A stretch of 27,517 bases of DNA from Alphaproteobacteria bacterium UBA6149. Its GTDB lineage: Bacteria; Pseudomonadota; Alphaproteobacteria; Rickettsiales; UBA998. How positions within the stretch are numbered: the first letter of the stretch is position 1; each line of letters starts with the position of its first letter. Under the pieces are notes generated by a model, which saw only the letters and a program-made list of their open reading frames with translations, made no database searches and had not been told where the DNA came from. Below are positions 21,268-27,517 of the stretch, in pieces. The stretch lies in contig DIUV01000006.1 in assembly GCA_002423155.1 (NCBI GenBank), forward strand, positions 1 to 27,517, given 5' to 3'. Both the position numbers and the translations under genes were made by a program.

Positions 21268-22009
21268 ATCTCACGCAAAATTGGAGAAAAACTCCATCTG
21301 GCTGCTTATATTTATAGTAATCGTAATTTCGATTGGTGGTTTGATTGAGATTGTTCCGTTATTTCGTATTGAAACTACCATTGAAAAGGTGAGTGGCGTG
21401 CGTCCTTTTACTCCTTTGGAGTTGGCCGGGCAGAATGTTTACATTCGTGAAGGTTGCAGTAATTGCCATAGCCAACAAATTCGTCCTTTGCGTGATGAAG
21501 TTGAGCGTTATGGGCATTATTCTTTGGCGGCGGAAAGCATGTATGACCATCCGTTCTTGTGGGGTTCTAAACGTACAGGTCCGGATTTGGCACGCGTAGG
21601 CGGAAAATATTCGGATGAGTGGCAAGTGGCGCATTTGTTACGTCCACAAAATGTAGTGCCTGAATCTATCATGCCTGCTTATGGTTTCTTGATGAATAGA
21701 GAAGCGGATGTGCGCAAAATTGGTGCACATTTAAAAACTTTGCGCATCGTGGGTGTGCCTTATAGCGATGATATGATTGAAAATGCCTATAATGATGCAA
21801 CCGCACAGGCACATCCCGATGCGGATGCTGCTGGGTTGACTAAGCGTTATGGTAAAAAAGTTGTGCAGCGTGATTTTGATGGTCAGCCACTATTTGTTTC
21901 GGAAATGGATGCGCTGGTTGCTTATTTGCAAACTTTGGGCACTTTGGCGGACATTAAAAATTACGATTTAGAGCTTCAGACTAAAGCAGATACGGGAGCT
22001 AAGAAATGA
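21260..22009 (+). CDS. ccoO: cbb3-type oxidase subunit II, monoheme cytochrome c
   Basis: A 249-residue protein with one N-terminal membrane anchor (~12-34) and a periplasmic cytochrome c domain with a single heme motif CSNCH (Cys66-His70), followed by SQQIRPLRDEVERYGHYS, the hallmark of CcoO/FixO. The RTGPDLARVGGKYSDEWQVAHLLRPQNVVPESIMPAY segment contains the distal Met ligand. It passes electrons to CcoN. A strong ribosome binding site AAGGAGG (21247-21253) lies inside the end of ccoN. The stop overlaps the start of ccoQ (ATGA). Confidence 0.97.
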   Translation: MLKSHAKLEKNSIWLLIFIVIVISIGGLIEIVPLFRIETTIEKVSGVRPFTPLELAGQNVYIREGCSNCHSQQIRPLRDEVERYGHYSLAAESMYDHPFLWGSKRTGPDLARVGGKYSDEWQVAHLLRPQNVVPESIMPAYGFLMNREADVRKIGAHLKTLRIVGVPYSDDMIENAYNDATAQAHPDADAAGLTKRYGKKVVQRDFDGQPLFVSEMDALVAYLQTLGTLADIKNYDLELQTKADTGAKK

Positions 22010-22164
22010 TGGAATTTTTCTTGGATAATGCTCCGTCTATCGGGCTAATATTATTTTTTTCAATCTTTCTGGGTGTGTTGGCGTGGGTATTTATGCCTGC
22101 CAATAAAACTCGCTTGAAAAATTATGCAAACATTCCCCTACAGGAGGAAAATCATGGTAACTAA
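22006..22164 (+). CDS. ccoQ: cbb3-type oxidase subunit CcoQ
   Basis: A 52-residue single-pass membrane protein. The hydrophobic segment ~11-30 (SIGLILFFSIFLGVLAWVF) is followed by a basic, polar tail (MPANKTRLKNYANIPL), the usual CcoQ/FixQ plan. CcoQ stabilises the CcoP-CcoNO assembly. It starts at an ATG overlapping the ccoO stop by four bases (a second ATG follows at once) and overlaps ccoP by eleven bases. Its position between ccoO and ccoP supports the call more than the sequence itself, since CcoQ is poorly conserved. Confidence 0.9.
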   Translation: MMEFFLDNAPSIGLILFFSIFLGVLAWVFMPANKTRLKNYANIPLQEENHGN

Positions 22165-23038
22165 TGATAAAGACCCACATGCTAAAGAACGTGATGCTTT
22201 CTCGGGAGTGGAAACTACTGGGCATGAATGGGATGGTATTAAAGAATTAAACAATCCTGCGCCGCGTTGGTGGTTATGGGTGTTTTTTGTTTGTTGCGTT
22301 TGGGCGGCTGGTTACTGGGTGTTTTATCCTGCGTGGCCGACCTTATCTGGTAATACTAAGGGTAGCAAAAACTGGACTTCACATACGGAATTGGCTGCGT
22401 CACAGGCAGAAATAACTGCTCGTCGGGGAGAGTTTGCCGCGCAGATACAAGGAAAAACCGTAGAAGAAATAAAAAATAGTCCTGAGCTTTATCAATTTGC
22501 TTTGGCAGGTGGTAAAACCATGTTCAAAGAAAATTGTGCCGCTTGTCATGGTACGGGTGCTGCTGGAGGCAATGGCTATCCGAATTTGAATGATGATGAT
22601 TGGTTGTGGGGTGGTAAGTTAGAAGATATTTATACTACCATTAAGTTTGGTGCTCGCTCAACGCATGAGCAAACGCGCACTTCACAAATGCCTGCTTTTG
22701 GTAAAGAGGCGATGTTGAAACCAGCGGAAATTGCACAAGTTGCGGATTATGTATTAAGTTTATCGAGCAAAGCGGAATTAGCGGCGGATAATAAAGGCGC
22801 GGAAATATTCAAAACGAATTGTGCGGCTTGTCATGGAGCGGATGGCAAAGGCGGTCGTGAATTTGGTGCTCCGAATTTGGCGGATGCAATTTGGCTATAT
22901 GGTGGTAGCAAAGCGGAAATCATTGCGCAGATGAATAATCCACGTCATGGGGTGATGCCAGCGTGGGAAGCGCGCTTGCCTGATGATACGATTAAACAAT
23001 TGGCGGTTTATGTACATTCTTTAGGTGGTGGGGAGTAG
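22154..23038 (+). CDS. ccoP: cbb3-type oxidase subunit III, diheme cytochrome c
   Basis: A 294-residue membrane-anchored diheme cytochrome c that takes electrons from cytochrome c or bc1 and gives them to CcoO. The N-terminal cytoplasmic part contains TGHEWDGIKELNNPAPRWW, a conserved CcoP signature, then one membrane segment (~39-60) and two cytochrome domains with CAACH at 128-132 and 224-228. MPAFG and VMPAW carry the axial methionines. I chose ATG 22154, six bases after AGGAGG; an in-frame ATG ten codons upstream (22124) lies before that site. It is followed by an inverted pair of repeats separating it from ccoG. Confidence 0.96.
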   Translation: MVTNDKDPHAKERDAFSGVETTGHEWDGIKELNNPAPRWWLWVFFVCCVWAAGYWVFYPAWPTLSGNTKGSKNWTSHTELAASQAEITARRGEFAAQIQGKTVEEIKNSPELYQFALAGGKTMFKENCAACHGTGAAGGNGYPNLNDDDWLWGGKLEDIYTTIKFGARSTHEQTRTSQMPAFGKEAMLKPAEIAQVADYVLSLSSKAELAADNKGAEIFKTNCAACHGADGKGGREFGAPNLADAIWLYGGSKAEIIAQMNNPRHGVMPAWEARLPDDTIKQLAVYVHSLGGGE

Positions 23039-23064
23039 GTGTTACTTCCCCCTCTTCCTTTGCC

Positions 23065-23209
23065 CCCTCTCCCCCTGGGAGAGGGTCGGGGTGAGGGAAA
23101 CTTCACCAAAAAAGGAGCAATTGTTTGTGGATAATGTCTTTGTAAATTTATATTTTCGAGTGGTGCTTAAGCTGCCCTCACCCCAGCCCTCTCCCAGAGG
23201 GAGAGGGGG
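23065..23209. repeat. Inverted pair of family C repeats between ccoP and ccoG
   Basis: CCCTCTCCCCCTGGGAGAGGG with tail TCGGGGTGAGGG (23065-23097) and its inverted copy (23175-23209) can pair over about 33 bp, enclosing 77 bases. Each copy also folds on itself. The structure could slow or stop transcription or shield the ccoNOQP part of the mRNA. The GAGAGGGGG at the right end lies 6 bases before the ccoG GTG and appears to serve as its ribosome binding site. Confidence 0.85.
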
Positions 23210-23215
23210 TGTAGT

Positions 23216-24613
23216 GTGAGCGAACCAGAAATACAACTTTTTGCCAAACAACAAAAAATCTATCCGCGACGCGTATGGGGAGTTTATCGTCGGGTTAAGT
23301 GGTTGGCGATGATTTTGTTGCTCAGTATTTATTACCTCTCCCCGTGGATACGTTGGGAGCGTGGAGGTAATGCCCCGAGTCAGGCTATCTTGATTGATTT
23401 AGAGCACACACGCGGATATTTTTTCGGCATAGAAATTTGGCCGCAGGAAGTTTATTATATTACGGGATTATTGGTGCTCTCGGCCGTTGCGTTGTTTTTT
23501 GTAACCGCGCTTTTTGGTCGGGTTTGGTGCGGCTATGCTTGTCCGCAAACGGTGTGGACGGATTTATTTGTCTGGGTCGAGCGGATAGTGCAGGGGGACC
23601 GCAATGCGCGCAAAAAACTGGATGAAAGCCCGTGGAGCTTAGAAAAAATTTATAAAAAGACCGTAACTCACTTAATCTGGTTGTTTATTGGGGTGTGTAC
23701 GGGTGGTGCTTGGGTGTTTTATTTTAATGATGCGCCCACTTTGATGGAGCAAATTATTCACGCAGAAGTGCCGCTTCCCGTAATGACGTGGATAATTGGC
23801 TTGGCTTTTTCTACTTATTTAATGGCAGGTTTCGCCCGTGAGCAAGTGTGTACTTACATGTGCCCTTATTCGCGTTTTCAGTCGGCAATGTTTGATAAAG
23901 ACACGCTTATTATTGCCTATGACGAAAAACGTGGGGAGCCACGTGGTAAACATAAAGCTGGGGATAGTTGGGAAAATAAAGGGCATTGTATAGATTGTGA
24001 TTCCTGCGTGGTGGTTTGTCCGATGGGGATAGATATTCGCGAAGGGTTGCAGATGGAGTGCATTGCTTGCGGTCTATGCGTGGATGCTTGCAATAATGTG
24101 ATGGACAAAATTGGTCTGCCGCGCGGGTTGATTCGTTATAATACTGAGCATGCGCGTGAGCATGGCACCAAGCCCGATTTACGCTTGCTGCGTCCGCGTA
24201 ATCTTTGGTATGCAGGCATCATTAGTTTGGTTTCTGGGTTTATGCTGTATAGTTTGTTGACGCGCTCACCCTTAGAGCTTACAGTCTTGCATGATCGCAA
24301 CCCTGTTTTTGTGCAATTAGCGGATGGACATATTCGCAATGGTTATACAATTTCTATATTGAACAAAAACCATGCAGAGCATGTTTATCGTTTGCAAGTA
24401 AAACACCTAGATAATGCGCATATACGCATAGAAGCGAGCCATGAAACTTCGCCGGATAGTCTGCCCGTTTTTGCTGATAGTGTGGGACATTTCCGCGTAT
24501 TTGTAACCGCGAGTAAGCAGGCAGAAGAACGCAAAGAAATAGAGTTTGAAATAACCGATTTAAAAGACCAGCTAAAAGAAGAAAAAACCAGTATTTTTGT
24601 GAGTGAAAATTAA
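23216..24613 (+). CDS. ccoG: cbb3 oxidase assembly polyferredoxin CcoG
   Basis: A 465-residue membrane iron-sulfur protein (FixG/RdxA) needed for cbb3 assembly, reported in related systems to reduce Cu(II) for the oxidase. Membrane segments occur near 32-50, 78-100, 143-165, 178-198 and 327-348. GYACPQTVWTDLF and the paired ferredoxin motifs CIDCDSCVVVCP (two Cys-rich clusters, with CIACGLCVDACN) would hold 4Fe-4S clusters. A C-terminal periplasmic Ig-like domain spans ~350-465. It starts at GTG 23216, apparently using the upstream repeat as ribosome binding site. The stop overlaps the ccoH start (TAATG). Confidence 0.96.
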   Translation: MSEPEIQLFAKQQKIYPRRVWGVYRRVKWLAMILLLSIYYLSPWIRWERGGNAPSQAILIDLEHTRGYFFGIEIWPQEVYYITGLLVLSAVALFFVTALFGRVWCGYACPQTVWTDLFVWVERIVQGDRNARKKLDESPWSLEKIYKKTVTHLIWLFIGVCTGGAWVFYFNDAPTLMEQIIHAEVPLPVMTWIIGLAFSTYLMAGFAREQVCTYMCPYSRFQSAMFDKDTLIIAYDEKRGEPRGKHKAGDSWENKGHCIDCDSCVVVCPMGIDIREGLQMECIACGLCVDACNNVMDKIGLPRGLIRYNTEHAREHGTKPDLRLLRPRNLWYAGIISLVSGFMLYSLLTRSPLELTVLHDRNPVFVQLADGHIRNGYTISILNKNHAEHVYRLQVKHLDNAHIRIEASHETSPDSLPVFADSVGHFRVFVTASKQAEERKEIEFEITDLKDQLKEEKTSIFVSEN

Positions 24614-25167
24614 TGACCATAGATGCAGAAACTCCCTCTCCCTTTGGGAGAGGGGGGGGTGAGGGAAGCTTCCCCACTACGGCAATCAAAATATTAGGCG
24701 GACCTCTCCCTGCTATGCTCGATGGAGAGGTTTCAGATCGCTGGATACCTTGGTACTTTGTCGCCTTCTTTGTGGTAATTGCGGCAGTAATGGGCGGCAT
24801 GGTTACGATTGCTATTAAAACGCAAACGGGGGTGGTAACGGAGCATCCGTATGAAAAAGGCATTGCTTATAATGATGTGGTTCGTGCGCAGCAACATCAG
24901 GAAAAAATAGGTTGGCAGGGTAAAATTTCTTATGAGAATGGTAGGCTGAATTTTGTTTTATATGATAAAAATAACAAATTATTGCAAGCGGATAAAATCA
25001 CCGCCAAAATCATGCGCCCCACCCATGCAGGGCTAGATTTTGCGCTGGATTTATCATCAGGTAGTGCTGAGGTGAGTTTCCCCGAAAAAGGTCTATGGGA
25101 AGTGCGTATTTTTGCAGAAAAAGACCAGCAAAAATATCAACAAGCCAAACGTATAGTCGTCCCGTGA
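24613..25167 (+). CDS. ccoH: cbb3 oxidase assembly protein CcoH (FixH)
   Basis: A 184-residue single-pass protein. A short cytoplasmic N-terminus is followed by a membrane segment ~44-66 (WYFVAFFVVIAAVMGGMVTIAI), then a periplasmic beta-rich FixH domain starting HPYEKGIAYNDVVRAQ. FixH/CcoH helps assemble cbb3 oxidase with CcoI. The ATG overlaps the ccoG stop (TAATG), which favours translation from here. The first ~35 residues are unusual: SPFGRGGGEGSFP is a direct reading of a family C repeat, including eight consecutive G. An ATG at 24715, just past the repeat, would give a 150-residue protein that still has the whole FixH domain, but it has no ribosome binding site. The stop overlaps the ccoI start (GTGA). 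Confidence 0.9.
   Translation: MTIDAETPSPFGRGGGEGSFPTTAIKILGGPLPAMLDGEVSDRWIPWYFVAFFVVIAAVMGGMVTIAIKTQTGVVTEHPYEKGIAYNDVVRAQQHQEKIGWQGKISYENGRLNFVLYDKNNKLLQADKITAKIMRPTHAGLDFALDLSSGSAEVSFPEKGLWEVRIFAEKDQQKYQQAKRIVVP
24634..24666. repeat. Family C repeat inside the ccoH coding region
   Basis: CCCTCTCCC-TTT-GGGAGAGGG (24634-24654) is a perfect 9-bp hairpin, followed by the usual tail, here GGGGGTGAGGGAA, giving G8 at 24652-24659. A weaker second hairpin CCTCTCC / GGAGAGG lies at 24703-24730. Both are read in frame as the ccoH N-terminus. Confidence 0.85.
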
Positions 25168-27341
25168 GTGCAGATTTATCTATTAATGCCATTCGTTTTG
25201 TGCAGCCAGCAGTTGATGGCGCACAAAGTTTGCATGTATTGGTGGATGGCATGCATTGTCCATCTTGCGTGGCAATTATTGAAAATGCCTTAAAGAAAAA
25301 TCCAGAAATAACTAATGCACGCTTAAATCTTTCCACACGCAGATTGCTGGTAACTTGGCAAGGCGCGGCAGAACTGGGGAATAAATGGATCAGCCAAATA
25401 AATAATATGGGCTATAAAGCCGTACCATTTGACCCCGACACTTTAGAAACTTTTGACAAAAAAGAAGAAAAACTCTTATTGCGTTGTTTAGCCGTAGCTG
25501 GCTTTGCTAGTGGTAATCTCATGCTGTTTTCAGTGCCTATGTGGAGTGCGGATGGGGTGGAAATGGGGGAGAGCACGCGAAATATGTTCCAATGGGTGCA
25601 GGCGTTTATTGCGCTTCCTGCTTTGATTTATTGTGGTCGTCCTTTTTATGTCTCCGCTTGGCGAGCATTAAAGGAAAAACATACTAATATGGATGTGCCT
25701 ATTTCGGTGGCGGTTATTTTGTCGGCGATTATGAGCCTGTTTGAAACTATTACTCATGGCGAACATGCGTATTTTGATTCAGGCGTAATGTTGTTGTTTT
25801 TCCTACTCATTGGGCGTTATCTGGATGCGCGTGCACGTGGAAAAGCGCGCGGTGCTGCGCATGATTTATTACAGATGATGACCGGTTTTGCAACGGTTCT
25901 GCATGCGGATAATAGTCAGGAAGTAATTGAATTATCACAAATAAAAGAAGGTATGAAATTATTGGTAGCCGCAGGCGAAAAAATTGGCGCTGACGGCGAA
26001 GTTATTGAAGGAACTTCAGAAATCGATACCAGCCTGATTACTGGCGAAACCTTGCCGCGTGAAGTGCAAATGGGCGATAAATTATTCGCAGGAACTATAA
26101 ATATTTCGGCACCTTTTAAAATGTTAGTCACCAAAGCGGGTGAGCGTTCTTTATTATTCGAAATTGTACGTTTGATGGAAAATGCCGAGCAGGCGCAGGC
26201 GAAATATGTAACCATTGCAGATAAAATTTCTGGCTGGTACACGCCGGTAGTACATTTACTTGCCGCGGCAACTTTTCTGGGTTGGTGGTTAGGGCTGGGC
26301 GTTGCCTGGCAGGAAGCTTTATTATATGCCGCTACCGTGTTGATTATCACCTGTCCTTGTGCGTTGGGGTTGGCGGTTCCTGTGGTGCAAGTATTGGCCA
26401 GTGGCAAATTAATGCGTGGGGGAATATTATTAAAATCAGGCAGTGCTTTAGAGCGTATGGCAAGAATTACCCATGTAGTATTTGATAAAACAGGCACTTT
26501 AACGCTCGGCAAACCCGAATTATTAAATGCAGATAGTTATACTGCCGACCAATTGCAACTAGCCGCCTCCTTAGCGGCGCATAGTAAGCACCCTTTATCT
26601 CAGGCAATGCAGCGAGTTTATCAAGGCGGCTTGTTAGAAATTAATGCGCAAGAAATAGCTGGTAGTGGGATTGAGGCACAATATAATAACCAGCAGATAA
26701 GACTGGGCAAAGGTTCTTGGTGTGGAGTTGCGGAACATACTCAGTCAGGCTTGGAATTATGGTTGCAAATAGGTGAGAATCAACCTTTGCGTTTTGCTTT
26801 TGCGGATCAATTACGGGGGGATGCCGCAGCAATAGTGCAGAAATTACAAGCTGCTGGGCTAAAAACCATTTTGCTATCAGGCGATAGAGCAATAGTGGTA
26901 GATGAAATGGCAAAAACACTGGGCATAGAGAAAGCCTGTTCTGCTTTATCGCCAGTTGATAAATGCAATTATTTGGCAAAGTTAAAGCAAGGTGGAGCAA
27001 TAGTCTTAATGGTGGGTGATGGTCTGAACGATGCTCCAGCTCTCGCCGCCGCCGATATTTCCATGTCTCCTGCCAGTGCGATGGATATTACCCAAAATGC
27101 CGCGGATATTGTCTTTCAAGGAGAAAAATTATCCCCCGTTGTTAGCGCATGGAAAATCGCGCAATTTTCGCAAAAGCTGGTAAAAGAAAATTTTGCTTTG
27201 GCGATATTATATAATGTAATCGCCATACCCATGGCAGTAGCAGGAATGGTAACCCCTTTGATAGCCGCGATTGCTATGTCTAGCTCGTCGCTACTGGTAA
27301 TTGCTAATGCGATGCGGCTTAATTTATTAAAAGACAAATAA
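25164..27341 (+). CDS. ccoI: Copper-exporting P1B-type ATPase CcoI (FixI)
   Basis: A 725-residue P1B ATPase that exports Cu(I) to the periplasm for cbb3 oxidase assembly. The N-terminal HMA domain has DGMHCPSC (Cys32, Cys35). Eight membrane segments follow, with the metal site CPC (Cys397-Pro-Cys399) in TCPCALGLAVP, the actuator ITGETLP, and phosphorylated Asp441 in FDKTGTLT. The nucleotide domain has SKHPLSQA and GSGIEA, with GDGLNDAPALAAADISM at the hinge. The start is GTG 25164, overlapping the ccoH stop (GTGA); an in-frame ATG at 25095 lies deep within ccoH and is less likely. It is the last cco gene seen; ccoS is not found directly after it. Confidence 0.95.
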   Translation: MSADLSINAIRFVQPAVDGAQSLHVLVDGMHCPSCVAIIENALKKNPEITNARLNLSTRRLLVTWQGAAELGNKWISQINNMGYKAVPFDPDTLETFDKKEEKLLLRCLAVAGFASGNLMLFSVPMWSADGVEMGESTRNMFQWVQAFIALPALIYCGRPFYVSAWRALKEKHTNMDVPISVAVILSAIMSLFETITHGEHAYFDSGVMLLFFLLIGRYLDARARGKARGAAHDLLQMMTGFATVLHADNSQEVIELSQIKEGMKLLVAAGEKIGADGEVIEGTSEIDTSLITGETLPREVQMGDKLFAGTINISAPFKMLVTKAGERSLLFEIVRLMENAEQAQAKYVTIADKISGWYTPVVHLLAAATFLGWWLGLGVAWQEALLYAATVLIITCPCALGLAVPVVQVLASGKLMRGGILLKSGSALERMARITHVVFDKTGTLTLGKPELLNADSYTADQLQLAASLAAHSKHPLSQAMQRVYQGGLLEINAQEIAGSGIEAQYNNQQIRLGKGSWCGVAEHTQSGLELWLQIGENQPLRFAFADQLRGDAAAIVQKLQAAGLKTILLSGDRAIVVDEMAKTLGIEKACSALSPVDKCNYLAKLKQGGAIVLMVGDGLNDAPALAAADISMSPASAMDITQNAADIVFQGEKLSPVVSAWKIAQFSQKLVKENFALAILYNVIAIPMAVAGMVTPLIAAIAMSSSSLLVIANAMRLNLLKDK

Positions 27342-27416
27342 AATGAATATTTTGCAATGGCGTACTGACAATGCTATAAGGAAATTGAGAAATAATAATG
27401 TATTGTTGTCAATGTT

Positions 27417-27517
27417 CTCTCCGTCGTCATCCCCGCCTTGCGTGCACTACTGTCCAAGAAAACTTTTAATCCCCACAAATTCGGGAGACCCCCCTCTCCC
27501 TCTGGGAGAGGGACGGG
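27417..27517. repeat. Composite B/C repeat at window end
   Basis: CTCTCCGTCGTCATCCCCGCC (family B half-arm; first 20 bases match the left arm at 43 closely) runs into TGCACTACTGTCCAA, a stretch ending CCACAAATTCGGG, and a family C hairpin CCCTCTCCCTCTGGGAGAGGG. It has the same order and junction type as 16141-16230. It continues past the window edge. Confidence 0.85.

Noticed and set aside
23025..23254. Small frames on either strand across the ccoP-ccoG repeats
   Set aside because: They encode repeat-derived peptides such as LPLGEGWGEG that arise wherever family C occurs.
25095..25163. CcoI start at ATG 25095 inside ccoH
   Set aside because: The GTG at 25164 overlaps the ccoH stop by GTGA and gives a normal N-terminus before the HMA domain.
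27343..27517. Open frame from ATG 27343 running off the window end
   Set aside because: Most of it is translation of repeat sequence and it does not resemble CcoS or any known protein.

Overview
The window looks like chromosome from a moderately AT-rich alphaproteobacterium. The evidence is the short form of prolyl-tRNA synthetase, UvrA with a CPxSG zinc-module variant, a PleC/DivJ-like histidine kinase, a class II DAHP synthase, a monofunctional prephenate dehydratase with the alphaproteobacterial LESY regulatory motif, and a complete ccoNOQP-ccoGHI set. I cannot name the genus. No rRNA, tRNA or CRISPR array was seen, and no transposase gene.

Layout. 1-2200: alanine racemase (minus), a palindromic MITE-like element with a 10-bp target duplication, and a small orphan gene ending in a clear terminator. 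2200-6015 (minus): an M48-type membrane metalloprotease followed by uvrA. 6190-9120 (plus): a 976-residue protein joining a GH13 alpha-glucosidase-like enzyme to a PfkB/adenosine-kinase-like sugar kinase, the most unusual gene here. 9124-11062 (minus): aspartate kinase and a ParDE toxin-antitoxin pair with a recognisable promoter/operator. 11296-13757 (minus): rlmH-phoU-proS, apparently one transcript. 13845-16077 (plus): membrane histidine kinase then panB. 16484-18768: class II DAHP synthase (minus) and prephenate dehydratase (plus), divergent genes at the first step of the shikimate pathway and the phenylalanine branch. 19044-27341 (plus): an FNR/FixK-type box, a TauE/SafE-like membrane protein, then ccoN-ccoO-ccoQ-ccoP-ccoG-ccoH-ccoI, encoding cbb3 cytochrome oxidase and its copper/assembly factors. 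Most neighbours in this cluster overlap by a few bases, which suggests translational coupling.

A second layer is a dense set of interspersed palindromic repeats. At least four families occur, some nested in one another. They fill most long gene-free stretches (43-138, 1321-1516, 16095-16467, 18771-19008, 23065-23209, 27417-end). One family also lies inside the 5' coding region of ccoH, where it is read as protein and carries a run of eight G. Another copy supplies the apparent ribosome binding site of ccoG.

Main points for follow-up: the GH13-PfkB fusion and its substituted -1 subsite Asp; prephenate dehydratase with TVF in place of the catalytic TRF motif; repeat invasion of the cco operon; and the covarying hairpins and nested structure of the repeats.
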